Positions 48,790 to 59,287 of a stretch of DNA of 64,000 nucleotides are shown here, one piece after another. Numbering within the stretch: position 1 is the stretch's first letter; each line of letters begins with the position of its first letter. Under the pieces are notes generated by a model that had not been told where the DNA came from, did no database searches, and saw only the letters and a program-made list of their open reading frames with translations. Made by a program: the position numbers and the translations under genes. Source of the stretch: Rhodospirillaceae bacterium (lineage in GTDB: Bacteria; Pseudomonadota; Alphaproteobacteria; Rhodospirillales; Rhodospirillaceae); NCBI GenBank assembly GCA_018666155.1, contig JABJAH010000006.1:36579-100578 (forward strand). Direction: 5' to 3'.

Positions 48790-50331
48790 ATGAACACCAA
48801 CCGAGTCATCATTTTTGACACCACCTTGCGCGATGGCGAACAGTCGCCCGGCGCATCCATGAACCGTGAAGAAAAGGTGCGTATCGCTAAATTACTGGAA
48901 GCGATGCGTGTCGATGTTATTGAGGCTGGCTTTGCCATCGCCTCCCAAGGCGATTTTGAAGCCATCAAAGCCGTGGCCGAAGTTGTTAAAGATTCAACCG
49001 TGGCCAGTCTGGCCCGTGCCGCCAAAGGCGATATCCAACGGGCTGCGGATGCTATCAAGCCGGCCAACAGCGGCCGCATCCATACCTTCATCTCAACCTC
49101 GCCGCTCCACATGAAATACAAGCTGCAGATGGAGCCGGAAGCGGTCTATGACGCTGTCATCGATAGCGTCAAGTTTGCACGCCAATTTACCGATGACGTT
49201 GAATGGTCGGCGGAAGATGGGTCGCGTACAGAGCATGATTTCTTGTGCCGATGTGTTGAGGCGGCAATCGAAGCTGGCGCCAAGACGATCAACATCCCTG
49301 ACACAGTCGGCTATTCGGTGCCCGACGAGTACAACAAGCTGATCACTATGTTATTTAACCGTGTGCCCAACATCGATCAGGCGATCATCTCGGTCCATTG
49401 CCACAATGATTTAGGGTTGGCAGTCGCCAACTCCTTGGCTGCAGTCCAGGCCGGAGCCCGGCAAGTTGAATGCACCATCAATGGTCTGGGTGAGCGGGCA
49501 GGCAATGCGGCTTTGGAAGAAGTCGTCATGGCCCTGCATACGCGCCAGGATCACATGCCGTTCGAAACCAATATCGATACGCAGATGATCACCAAAGCGT
49601 CCCATATGGTTTCCACTGTGACCGGCTTCCCGGTTCAGCCTAACAAAGCCATCGTTGGGGCCAACGCGTTCGCTCACGAATCAGGCATTCATCAGGATGG
49701 CGTTCTTAAACACGCCGAAACCTACGAAATCATGACGCCTGAATCAGTTGGCTTGAAGAAGTCCACCCTGGTTATGGGCAAGCACTCAGGTCGCCATGCC
49801 TTCAAGGAGAAATTGCGGGAGCTAGGTTACACGCTCGGCGACAATGCGATGAATGACGCTTTCAAGCGGTTCAAGGATTTGGCTGACAAAAAGAAGGATG
49901 TCTACGATGAAGACATCGTTGCGATCGTCGATGACGAGGTCCGCGACAATGATCACATCAAGTTTGTGTCATTGCAGGTGGTCTGTGGGTCCAAAGTTGA
50001 GCATCAAACGGCCGAGTTAGAGCTCGAAGTTGATGGCCAGATCGTAGCCACCACTGCCGAGGGCGATGGTCCTGTCGATGCGACATTTAACGCGATCGAG
50101 GCGTTGACCTATGACACGCAACATCTGCAGCTCTATCAAGTCCACGCGGTGACAGAAGGGACGGATGCGCAAGCAGAAGTGACTGTGAGGCTTGAAGAAG
50201 ACGGCAAAACAGTTATGGGGCAGGGCGCCGACACAGATACCTTGGTCGCCTCGGCCCGGGCTTATGTAAATGCGCTTAACAAATTGATGGTCAAGCGTGA
50301 GAGAACGGCTCCTGAAGCGGTGGCGGTATAA
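48790..50331 (+). CDS. leuA: 2-isopropylmalate synthase
   Basis: LeuA condenses acetyl-CoA with 2-oxoisovalerate, the committed step to leucine. The 513-aa protein starts [25 protein letters not shown]; the ATG at 48790 is preferred to a GTG twelve bases earlier. HMGL-type TIM-barrel blocks include [42 protein letters not shown] (metal His) and [14 protein letters not shown]. The C-terminal regulatory domain (about 390-500) that binds leucine is present. The length is that of bacterial LeuA1. A leader with possible attenuation control precedes it. mreB follows after 157 bases. Confidence 0.97.
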   Translation: MNTNRVIIFDTTLRDGEQSPGASMNREEKVRIAKLLEAMRVDVIEAGFAIASQGDFEAIKAVAEVVKDSTVASLARAAKGDIQRAADAIKPANSGRIHTFISTSPLHMKYKLQMEPEAVYDAVIDSVKFARQFTDDVEWSAEDGSRTEHDFLCRCVEAAIEAGAKTINIPDTVGYSVPDEYNKLITMLFNRVPNIDQAIISVHCHNDLGLAVANSLAAVQAGARQVECTINGLGERAGNAALEEVVMALHTRQDHMPFETNIDTQMITKASHMVSTVTGFPVQPNKAIVGANAFAHESGIHQDGVLKHAETYEIMTPESVGLKKSTLVMGKHSGRHAFKEKLRELGYTLGDNAMNDAFKRFKDLADKKKDVYDEDIVAIVDDEVRDNDHIKFVSLQVVCGSKVEHQTAELELEVDGQIVATTAEGDGPVDATFNAIEALTYDTQHLQLYQVHAVTEGTDAQAEVTVRLEEDGKTVMGQGADTDTLVASARAYVNALNKLMVKRERTAPEAVAV

Positions 50332-50380
50332 GGCTTATGCTGCACGTTGACGCGAGTCTGAATTAGAGGGATACACGGGG

Positions 50381-51529
<1,149 letters not shown>

Positions 51530-51596
51530 GACAAGTACGTGGGGAGCCTATTAAACGCGATGGCATCACAGGTGCTCGCGTAACGGAGGGACGACA

Positions 51597-52457
51597 GTGA
51601 AGCAACCGACGGGACAAATATCCCGGCTAGGGACATTTAAGTACCTAGCGCAGCGGTTCGCCTTTCTCAGCCTGATTGGGCTGACCTTCGCCCTTATGCT
51701 CATTGGCAAAGCGGATACGGTCATCGTTGAGCGTGCCCGTATGGCTGTATCTGACGCGGTTACGCCTATCCTTCGTGTTATGGCCGAGCCGGCGGCTACA
51801 ATTTCTCAGTTTGTCACAAACCTTCAAGAGCTTGGCGCAATCCGTGAGCAAAATGCTGGATTGCGAGAGACCAACGCCCGTTTGCTTGAATGGCAAGCCG
51901 TGGCCCAGAAGCTCGAAAATGAAAACCGCCAGTTACGCGCCCTGCTGGAGACGGTGAATGAACCAGCGGCGCGCGCCGTGTCAGCTCGTGTTGTCGCCGA
52001 TTCCGGCGGTGCTTTTGCCCAGAGCGTGTTGATCACCGCGGGTGGTCGCGACGGGGTGGCCAAGGGCCAAGCTGTGGTAACCGGAGAAGGGTTGGCCGGT
52101 CGGGTCACACAGGCCGGCTTTCGGTCTGCACGAGTCTTACTCATTACCGACATCAACTCCCGCATCCCGGTTCGTGTTGGGGAAGCGGGAGATCGGGCCA
52201 TTTTGGCTGGGAATAATTCAGCGCGCCCAAGACTAATTTACCTTGGCGTTAAATCGGCGATTGCGCCGGGCGACAGAATAGTGACGTCCGGTGACGCAGG
52301 CGCATTCCCCCCGGGTCTTCCTGTTGGCCGCGTGGTTGTCGCTGATGAGGCGTCGGCTGTGGTCGAACCATTTGTCGCACGGGACAGACTGCAATACGTC
52401 GAAGTGCTTGATTTTGGTTTGACCGGAATTCTCGCTGATACGGTCGGGGTAAAATGA
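51597..52457 (+). CDS. mreC: Rod shape-determining protein MreC
   Basis: MreC is the periplasmic scaffold of the elongasome and contacts PBP2. The 286-aa protein has a short cytoplasmic end, a span (about residues 22-38), a coiled coil (about 75-112; IREQNAGLRETNARLLEWQ) and two beta-barrel domains (VSARVVADSGGAFAQSVLITAG, GRVTQAGFRSARVLLITDINSRIPV, IVTSGDAGAFPPGLPVGRV). The length is usual. The start is GTG at 51597 preceded by GGAGGGA. Its stop overlaps mreD by four bases. Confidence 0.94.
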   Translation: MKQPTGQISRLGTFKYLAQRFAFLSLIGLTFALMLIGKADTVIVERARMAVSDAVTPILRVMAEPAATISQFVTNLQELGAIREQNAGLRETNARLLEWQAVAQKLENENRQLRALLETVNEPAARAVSARVVADSGGAFAQSVLITAGGRDGVAKGQAVVTGEGLAGRVTQAGFRSARVLLITDINSRIPVRVGEAGDRAILAGNNSARPRLIYLGVKSAIAPGDRIVTSGDAGAFPPGLPVGRVVVADEASAVVEPFVARDRLQYVEVLDFGLTGILADTVGVK

Positions 52458-52987
52458 CGGGCATCGCGCAACGGCGGACGCCCTGGCAAAAGTTCGAAGC
52501 GCGCGCGCGCAATATTCTTCCCTTTGGTTTAACCGTAGTCGTGATGCTGTTCGGCCTCACCCCGACTTACGTGCCTGGTCTGTCGCAGATCACACCATTG
52601 TATACGCTTGTGGCCATTTATTTCTGGGCGATTTACCGGCCCGACCTGCTTGGTTACGGGCTCGCCTTTGCCATCGGCATCCTTGAAGATTTATTGACCG
52701 GTGCGCCGCTTGGCGTTGGTGCTCTAACTCTTCTGCTTACGCAGTGGGTGGTTTTCAATCAGCAAAAGTTTTTCCATGCAAAAACGTTTGCAATTACGTG
52801 GTTCGCGTTCGTGCTTGTCGCGTTCGGCGCGGTGTTGCTGAAATGGTTTTTCATTGGTGTCGTGGCCGACGGTGGCTTCACCCCATTTGGTGATTTGTTT
52901 GCGGCCTATCTCATTACACTCGCTATCTATCCCATAATCGCGTGGCTGTTTTCAAAAGCCCAAACCGGTTTGTTGGTTGAGCCATGA
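52454..52987 (+). CDS. mreD: Rod shape-determining protein MreD
   Basis: A 177-aa inner-membrane protein with five or six spans: LPFGLTVVVMLFGLTPTYVPGL, YTLVAIYFWAIYRPDLLGYGLAFAIGILEDLLTGAPLG and ALTLLLTQWVVFNQQKFF. The P(D/E)...G..LAF..G...DLLTG.PLG pattern is the family signature. It binds MreC and MreB in the elongation complex. The N-terminus has a basic 20-residue cytoplasmic tail. Both ends overlap neighbours by four bases (ATGA), showing a tightly coupled operon. Confidence 0.92.
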   Translation: MTGIAQRRTPWQKFEARARNILPFGLTVVVMLFGLTPTYVPGLSQITPLYTLVAIYFWAIYRPDLLGYGLAFAIGILEDLLTGAPLGVGALTLLLTQWVVFNQQKFFHAKTFAITWFAFVLVAFGAVLLKWFFIGVVADGGFTPFGDLFAAYLITLAIYPIIAWLFSKAQTGLLVEP

Positions 52988-54873
52988 TTATTAATCGTGA
53001 CAACGATCGCATCCGTTTGTTCAATCGTCGCGCCGTGGTTCTCGGGGGTGGGCAATCATTATTGGTCTCAGCGCTCGTCGGCCGGATGTACTATCTGCAA
53101 GTGATCGAAGCCGATCGCTACCGGATGTTGGCGGAAGAGAACCGGATTAACCTGAGACTCTTGCCGCCACCGCGCGGGCGGGTACTGGACCGGTTCGGTG
53201 AACCCTTAGCCGTCAATCGGCAGAATTTCAGAGTTCTTATCGTCTCCGAACAAACCCGAGACCTGGCTGCCACATTGGACGCCTTGGCCGACGTTATCGA
53301 TCTATCCGAGTACGACCGCGACCGGGTGCAAAAGGAAGTGCGCCGCCGCCGAAGTTTTGTGCCGATCACCGTGCGTGAAAATTTAGACTGGGAAGAAATG
53401 GCGCGCATTCAAGTGAATGCTCCGGATCTTCCAGGCGTCATCGTTGATGAGGGCCTTACCCGTCACTATCCCCAGACACAAACCGCAGCGCATGTGCTGG
53501 GTTATGTCTCAAGTGTCGACGAAGATGACTTGACCGGAGATCCACTTCTCCAGCTTCCAGGGTTTCGGATCGGCAAAGCCGGAATGGAACAAAAGTTTGA
53601 TCTCGCTTTACGCGGCGCGGGTGGCACCAGTCAGGTGGAGGTCAATGCGGTCGGTCGTGTCATTCGCGAACTGGAACGAAAAGAAGGTGAAGCCGGAACG
53701 GATCTGATGCTCACGCTGGATGAGCGTTTGCAGCGGTACACCTCTGAACGGTTGGGTGCGGAAAGCGCAGCCAGTGTGGTTATGGATATCCATACCGGCG
53801 AAGTGTTGGTGATGGCGTCGACCCCAAGTTACGACCCGAACGCGTTCAACCGCGGCCTGACCCAGCGGGAATGGAATGCCTTGTCTGGTGATCCACGCGC
53901 GCCAATGACCAATAAGGCTATTTCCGGCCAATATTCTCCGGGGTCTACTTTTAAAATGATCGTCGCTCTTGCCGCGCTCGAGCAGGGCGCGATTACGCCG
54001 GAACAGACGGTCTCCTGTAAAGGGTATACGGACTTAGGGAACCGGCGGGTTCACTGCTGGGAAAAACGCGGCCACGGTGCCATGGATATGGTCCAGGCGA
54101 TTGCCCAGTCTTGTGATGTCTATTTTTATGAAGTGGCCGGGCGAGTTGGTGTCGATCGAATTGCCGAGATGGCCAATCGCCTCGGCCTTGGTTCATCCAC
54201 GGGTGTTGGTCTAGCCGGAGAACGCGCTGGTTTGATCCCCACCGAAGCGTGGAAACGCGCCACATTGGGTGAAACCTGGCAGAAGGGGGATACTTTTAAC
54301 GTTGGTATCGGTCAGGGCCACGTTCTGACGACCCCGCTGCAGTTAGCTGTTATGACCGCCCGCCTGTCGACGGGCTTGGCGGTTGAACCGGTGCTGACCC
54401 GTCAGGTGATGATTGAAGAAACAGTGGTGCAACGGCCACCCCAAGCCTTTGCCGCTCTCAACCTCGATCCCGCTCATATTGCCGTCGCGCGGCAAGGTAT
54501 GTTTGAAGTGTTGAATGGGCCACGTGGCACGGCGCGGGCCTCGAAGCTTAAGCTCAAAGACGTGCAGATGAGTGGCAAGACGGGGACGACCCAAGTCAAA
54601 CGCATCACCATGGCCGAACGCGAAGCCGGTCTGCCCGATAGCGATGACGTTCCCTGGAACGAACGGACCCACGCTCTGTTTGTTGCCTATGCACCAGAGG
54701 ACAATCCCCGCTACGCATTGTCCGTGATTATAGAACACGGCGGCGGTGGCGCTTCTGTTGCAGCCCCGATCGCCCGTGACATCATGACCGAGGTTTTGAA
54801 ACTGGATCCGTCGCGCAAACCGCGCGTGAACGACGATCAAGTCGCAGGAACGCAGCCTGGGGCGCCGGCATGA
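52984..54873 (+). CDS. mrdA: Peptidoglycan transpeptidase PBP2
   Basis: PBP2 cross-links peptidoglycan during elongation, paired with RodA. The 629-aa class B penicillin-binding protein has a single N-terminal span (about residues 20-40), a pedestal domain (NRINLRLLPPPRGRVLDRFGEPLAVN) and the transpeptidase domain. The active-site motifs are Ser321-Thr-Phe-Lys324 in SPGSTFKM, SCD in AQSCDVYFYE and Lys532-Thr-Gly in SGKTGTTQVK. The length is typical. It overlaps mreD and rodA by four bases each. Confidence 0.96.
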   Translation: MIINRDNDRIRLFNRRAVVLGGGQSLLVSALVGRMYYLQVIEADRYRMLAEENRINLRLLPPPRGRVLDRFGEPLAVNRQNFRVLIVSEQTRDLAATLDALADVIDLSEYDRDRVQKEVRRRRSFVPITVRENLDWEEMARIQVNAPDLPGVIVDEGLTRHYPQTQTAAHVLGYVSSVDEDDLTGDPLLQLPGFRIGKAGMEQKFDLALRGAGGTSQVEVNAVGRVIRELERKEGEAGTDLMLTLDERLQRYTSERLGAESAASVVMDIHTGEVLVMASTPSYDPNAFNRGLTQREWNALSGDPRAPMTNKAISGQYSPGSTFKMIVALAALEQGAITPEQTVSCKGYTDLGNRRVHCWEKRGHGAMDMVQAIAQSCDVYFYEVAGRVGVDRIAEMANRLGLGSSTGVGLAGERAGLIPTEAWKRATLGETWQKGDTFNVGIGQGHVLTTPLQLAVMTARLSTGLAVEPVLTRQVMIEETVVQRPPQAFAALNLDPAHIAVARQGMFEVLNGPRGTARASKLKLKDVQMSGKTGTTQVKRITMAEREAGLPDSDDVPWNERTHALFVAYAPEDNPRYALSVIIEHGGGGASVAAPIARDIMTEVLKLDPSRKPRVNDDQVAGTQPGAPA

Positions 54874-56033
54874 CCGATACAGGTTTTCTTGCCGCACGGT
54901 TGAGGCGGGGGGATATGACCCTCACCGAAAAGCTGTGGCAGATGAGCTGGTCTTTGGTGTTTTGGCTCTGTGCCATTGCGACCATCGGATTTTTCATGCT
55001 GTATTCGGCAGCCAACGCCAGCTTAGACCCCTGGACCACGCGCCAAGCCATGCGCTTCGGTTTGGGATTGGTGTTGCTGCTGACCATCGCGATGATCGAT
55101 ATCCGACTGATGATGCGCTACGCCTATCCGCTGTATGCGGTCGTTCTGGTACTGCTTGTTTTCGTTGAAGCGCGCGGTGTTGTCGGTGGTGGCGCACAGC
55201 GGTGGATCGACCTTGGCGCCATCAACCTTCAACCGTCTGAACTGATGAAGGTCGCCCTCGTGCTCGCATTGGCGCGTTACTTCCACAGCTTAAGTTTGGA
55301 AGATACTGGCCGGCCGACATTTCTCATCGTGCCGTTGCTGATGGTCTTTGTGCCCGTGGTTCTGATCCTGCGCCAACCTGATCTTGGAACAGCTTTGATG
55401 GTCGTTATGGGGGCAGGGGTCTTGTTCTTCATGGCTGGGGTCCGGCTATGGAAATTCATCACGCTGATCGTCGCGACACTTGCAGCCATACCGATCACCT
55501 GGCCGATGTTGGCGGGGTATCAACAGAACCGAATTCTCACCTTCATCAACCCAGAACGTGATCCTCTTGGCGCCGGCTATCACATTTTACAATCCAAAAT
55601 CGCACTTGGCTCTGGCGGCTTGTTTGGTAAGGGCTTCTTGCAGGGAACCCAAAGCCACCTCAATTTCCTCCCTGAACAGCAAACCGATTTTATTTTCACG
55701 ATGCTGGCTGAGGAAATGGGCCTGGTTGGCGGGGTCACGCTCATCGGCCTTTACGTCATTGTGTTGATTTACGGCTTTGCCATCGCCTTGCGCTGCCGGC
55801 ATCAGTTCGGTCGATTGGTGGCGATTGGGGTGACGACCACCTTCTTCCTTTACGTCTTCATCAACGTCGCCATGGTGATGGGGCTTATTCCCGTTGTCGG
55901 CGTCCCGCTACCGCTGATTTCCTATGGCGGTACGGCCCTCCTAACCATCATGCTGTGTATGGGCTTGTTGATGAGTGTGTATGTTCACCGCGATGTTCAG
56001 ATCGGGGTGCGCGGCGGGTACGACGACGGCTGA
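54870..56033 (+). CDS. rodA: Rod-shape SEDS glycosyltransferase RodA
   Basis: RodA polymerises glycan strands from lipid II in complex with PBP2. The 387-aa protein has ten spans and the SEDS blocks GGAQRWIDLGAINLQPSELMKVALVLALARYFH, RQPDLGTALMV, GAGYHILQSKIALGSGGLFGKGFLQGTQSHLNFLPEQQTDFIF (with the catalytic Asp) and GLIPVVGVPLPLISYGGTALL. It is the last gene of the mreB operon. No classical terminator is seen after its stop. Confidence 0.97.
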   Translation: MTDTGFLAARLRRGDMTLTEKLWQMSWSLVFWLCAIATIGFFMLYSAANASLDPWTTRQAMRFGLGLVLLLTIAMIDIRLMMRYAYPLYAVVLVLLVFVEARGVVGGGAQRWIDLGAINLQPSELMKVALVLALARYFHSLSLEDTGRPTFLIVPLLMVFVPVVLILRQPDLGTALMVVMGAGVLFFMAGVRLWKFITLIVATLAAIPITWPMLAGYQQNRILTFINPERDPLGAGYHILQSKIALGSGGLFGKGFLQGTQSHLNFLPEQQTDFIFTMLAEEMGLVGGVTLIGLYVIVLIYGFAIALRCRHQFGRLVAIGVTTTFFLYVFINVAMVMGLIPVVGVPLPLISYGGTALLTIMLCMGLLMSVYVHRDVQIGVRGGYDDG

Positions 56034-56429
56034 TCTGGCCTTCTCCTGCCAATCCCCCACCGCGCATTTCCACCAGAGACGCCTGCCAGCGTGACGTCCG
56101 CGGCCTGTAGCCGCCTCTTCTAGCGGTTATCTCCGTGACCCAAAGCGGACACATTGATGTTTTCGATGTGCTGGACCTCAGGCCGCCCATAGCGAAATGG
56201 AACGGCATTCACACAATAAGGCTAAATCGGTCGTGCAGCGATTACGGATGCGTTTAACTCTCACATAGACTTTGCGGTATTTTCCCTCTGCCCTACTATC
56301 TTGCCCTGCCATGTGAATCGGGTTGCGGCGCTGAGATGATGCCCAAGATTCCAATTAGAATCTGATTGAATCAGTGCCACCAGCCCCGGGATAAGAGGGC
56401 AACAAATCATTACCTTCAAAGGCAAAAGG
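56034..56429. other. Intergenic stretch before the secreted-protein operon
   Basis: This 396-base region holds no supported gene. It contains GGCCTGTAGCCGCCTCTTC and following bases to 56141, a segment related to one at 62436-62485 on the far side of the next operon. It must hold the promoter of the operon that starts at 56430; no clear -35/-10 pair stands out. Reading frames on either strand here are low-complexity Arg-rich shadows. Confidence 0.5.
56102..56141. repeat. Short intergenic repeat, copy 1
   Basis: Bases 56102-56141 share GGCCTRTARCC, GCCTCTTCYAGCGG and CCGTGACCC with 62436-62485, with a gap of about ten bases between the blocks. CCGC and GCGG flank CTCTTCTA and can form a small stem in both copies. 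The two copies flank the 56.4-62.3 kb operon in the same orientation. Confidence 0.4.
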
Positions 56430-57575
56430 GTGAGCGCCGTGCAAACGCTAAATCCACTGAATAGGCAGTCGTCGTGGCTTGTCTCGCTCGCCTGCATGGC
56501 GAGCCTTGCTGCAGCATCGCCGGTTGCGGCTGCGGAAACCACCACGCTCGGGTTCGTGATCCGCGATTGGTTCACATCTGCTTTCAACAGCAAATTTCTC
56601 GATGAATGCCCTGCAGGTCTTGCGGTCGCAAACGATGAATTGTGGTGGCGTGGTTTATCCAAAGAAGAAAGGGCGAAGCAAACAGAAAACGGTCTGATAC
56701 AAAATCTCGACCGTCAGTTTTCCACGCCGCGCCGCGGCCCCAATGGAGAGCATGTGTGCCATGATCCGACGGTGGTGACAGACCCACCGCTGCGGATCGT
56801 TGAGGGCAAATACTCCTTCGGGGCAAACATCGATGGCAATATTGATGGCAGTCCAACACCGAAGACCTGCTCGCACGTCAACTTCGCTAATCCTGATGAT
56901 GAAACGCCTGGCATCGACAATCAGATGTATCGTTTGCTGGGATGCATCTACGGTTGGCGGCGCGGTGGACTGCCCGAGGCGAACGCCCATGAAATGCGCG
57001 GTACCAGCGGCCTGGGTATGATTCTCATCGAGGTTTCCGGTGTGACCGATCCGCGTAATTCCGATGACGTCACTGTCACCTTTTACCGCTCTATCGATCA
57101 ATTTGCGCTTGCTGGTGATGGGCGCCCATTGCCTTACTCTAGTTACAACATAGAGATGAAAGACGGTAAGCCGCGTTATCGCGATTCTCTAAAAGGTTCA
57201 ATCAAGGACGGCGTATTAACCACGCAACGGGGCGATGTAAGCCTACCGTTCTACGGCAATTATAATTTCTTGCATCCTGACATTCGAGACATGGACCTGC
57301 GTTTGGAAATATCAGACGACGGCGCTACGGCTGAGGGCATGGTCACGGGCTACTACAGCGTGGATGAGTTCATGTATTACATCGGCGGTATGACCGGGCA
57401 TGTTTCGGGTGGCACGAACTGTCCGTCCATGTATGTCGCGGCTCATGAATTGGCGGATGGATATCCTGACCCTGAAACGGGGCAGTGCACACATTTGTCA
57501 TCTGCTTTTGACATCGGAGCGTACGCGGCGTTCATTATCCATCCGGATAAAGAAGAGCAGACGGCGCAAAGATGA
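56430..57575 (+). CDS. Secreted protein of unknown family, first gene of exported-protein operon
   Basis: A 381-aa exported protein; the signal peptide spans about residues 1-34 (SPVAAAE). It starts with GTG. The mature protein has about seven Cys (DECPAG, HVCHDP, KTCSHV, LGCIYGW, TNCPSM, GQCTHL), many Asp/Gly and Trp residues, and segments such as LGMILIEVSGVTDPRNSDDVTVTFY and LRLEISDDGATAEGMVTGYY that look like beta strands. I do not recognise the family. Its stop overlaps the next start (ATGA), so it is made together with the DUF1592/1588 lipoprotein and the Tat-exported DUF1552 protein, and probably works with them in the periplasm. Confidence 0.8.
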   Translation: MSAVQTLNPLNRQSSWLVSLACMASLAAASPVAAAETTTLGFVIRDWFTSAFNSKFLDECPAGLAVANDELWWRGLSKEERAKQTENGLIQNLDRQFSTPRRGPNGEHVCHDPTVVTDPPLRIVEGKYSFGANIDGNIDGSPTPKTCSHVNFANPDDETPGIDNQMYRLLGCIYGWRRGGLPEANAHEMRGTSGLGMILIEVSGVTDPRNSDDVTVTFYRSIDQFALAGDGRPLPYSSYNIEMKDGKPRYRDSLKGSIKDGVLTTQRGDVSLPFYGNYNFLHPDIRDMDLRLEISDDGATAEGMVTGYYSVDEFMYYIGGMTGHVSGGTNCPSMYVAAHELADGYPDPETGQCTHLSSAFDIGAYAAFIIHPDKEEQTAQR

Positions 57576-59287
57576 AATTCACCTCAAATCCAATGAGTGA
57601 ATTGAATGCCTCAGGCTTGCGGCAGGGTGTGTTCGTTGCAGCGTCATGTTTGATGCTCACGGCCTGCGGGCCTTCGGAACCGGACATTAGCGGTGCGCCA
57701 CCCGATATGCGCCGGCTCACCGATGCGCAATATGTGAACGCCATCACCGATATTTTTGGCCCGGAGATCAAAGCGGAGAGCCAAGCAGACCCGCTCCTGC
57801 GTACGGGTGGACTGCTTGCCGTTGGCGCACGCTCAGCCCGTATTACACCCTCTGGGTTTGAACGGTACTACGCCCAGGCACGCACGGTCGCGAAACGCGT
57901 CGTCAGCTCGGAAAATCGCGCTAGCATGTTTTCTTGTAAGCCGAAGGATATTACCGCCGCCGATGATTCCTGCGCACGCCAGTATTTCACCAAAGTGGGC
58001 CGGTTGCTGTACCGCCGCCCACTGACGCAGACAGAAATTGAAACCCCGACGAACGCAGCATCCGAAGCTACGAAAGTCAGTGGTGATTTTTATCGCGGAA
58101 TCGCCGTCGGCCTAGCCGGTATGCTGACGACCTCCAAGTTTCTGTTCATTACCGACACGACCGAGCCCGATCCGGAACGACTTAGCCAGGAACGGCTGAC
58201 GTCCTTCGCCAAGGCATCGCGTTTGAGTTTCCTGTTATGGAATACGACACCGGATGAGGCGCTTCTGACGGCTGCCGAAAACGGCGAGCTCGATAGTAAA
58301 GAAGGCTTGAAGCGCCAAGTTGATAGGCTCATGGCGTCGCACCGGTTGGATACAGGTGTGAGGGCTTTTTTCGAAGATTTCTTGCATTTCGATCAGTTCG
58401 ACACGCTTGAGAAAGACAACATTATTTATCCGGCGTTCACCATTCAGGTGGCTGAAGACGCCAGGGAACAAGTTCTACGCACCATTGTCGATCACCTCAT
58501 CCTGCGTGAACAGGACTACCGTGCACTCTTCACGACACGACAAACTTTTATTACTGGTGGTTTGGCGCGCGTTTATCGGGTCCCGACAAAACGCCCCGCT
58601 GAAGGCGCATGGATTCCCTTTGAATTTCCGGAAGACGATCCACGTGCCGGTATTCTCACGCAGGTTGGGTTTGCCGCATTGGCCTCTCACCCAGGTCGCA
58701 GCTCTCCGACGCTACGCGGCAAAGCAGTTCGAGAATCCATTCTGTGTCAGCAAGTTCCCGATCCACCGGGTGATGTCGACTTCTCGTTGTTCGAAGACCC
58801 AAATTCGCCAAACAAAACAGCACGCGAGCGTCTGACCGTGCACCGCACGGCACCAGCCTGCGCTGGGTGCCACAAGATCACGGATCCCATCGGCCTAGCC
58901 TTGGAAAACCTAGATGGCGTGGGTCAACTGCGCACCACCGAGAACGGCGCCCCGATCGACGCCAGTGGAGATTTGGACGGCACCCCCTTCACCGATGCGG
59001 CAGGTTTGGGACGGGCTGTTTCAACAAACCCAGCAACCACATCATGTGTCACGCAAAGATTGGCTTCTTATGCGTTAGGACGCAGCGCCGGCCCAGCAGA
59101 ACGGGAGTACGTGAAGTACCTGGAACAAGGTTTCGCGGACGACGGCTACAGCATCCCTGCTTTATTACGGCGCATCGCCTATAGCGACGCGCTCTTTACG
59201 GTGTCGACGCCAACAGTGGATAATGTCACGCGCCAGTCGAAAGCCGATGACGCAACACAAGAAGAATTACAGGAGAAGAGATCATGA
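57572..59287 (+). CDS. Haem-c lipoprotein with DUF1587/1595/1592/1588/1585 domains
   Basis: A 571-aa exported protein with a lipobox at LTAC (Cys32). The domain order is that of planctomycete-type surface cytochromes. DUF1587 (MRRLTDAQYVNAITDIFG, near 50) comes first, then DUF1595 (YFTKVGRLLYRRPLTQTE, near 150), DUF1592 (RLSFLLWNTTPDEALLTAAENGEL, near 220-345), DUF1588 (GILTQVGFAALASHPGRSSPTLRGKAVRESILCQ) and DUF1585 near the C-terminus. A haem-c site, Cys430-Ala-Gly-Cys433-His434, lies in the DUF1588 region. The function of the family is unknown; a DUF1552 partner is nearly always adjacent, as here. It overlaps both neighbours by four bases. Confidence 0.9.
   Translation: MKFTSNPMSELNASGLRQGVFVAASCLMLTACGPSEPDISGAPPDMRRLTDAQYVNAITDIFGPEIKAESQADPLLRTGGLLAVGARSARITPSGFERYYAQARTVAKRVVSSENRASMFSCKPKDITAADDSCARQYFTKVGRLLYRRPLTQTEIETPTNAASEATKVSGDFYRGIAVGLAGMLTTSKFLFITDTTEPDPERLSQERLTSFAKASRLSFLLWNTTPDEALLTAAENGELDSKEGLKRQVDRLMASHRLDTGVRAFFEDFLHFDQFDTLEKDNIIYPAFTIQVAEDAREQVLRTIVDHLILREQDYRALFTTRQTFITGGLARVYRVPTKRPAEGAWIPFEFPEDDPRAGILTQVGFAALASHPGRSSPTLRGKAVRESILCQQVPDPPGDVDFSLFEDPNSPNKTARERLTVHRTAPACAGCHKITDPIGLALENLDGVGQLRTTENGAPIDASGDLDGTPFTDAAGLGRAVSTNPATTSCVTQRLASYALGRSAGPAEREYVKYLEQGFADDGYSIPALLRRIAYSDALFTVSTPTVDNVTRQSKADDATQEELQEKRS

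Noticed and set aside
55948..56208. 86-codon minus-strand frame after rodA
   Set aside because: Overlaps the 3' end of rodA, Arg-rich, no ribosome-binding site.
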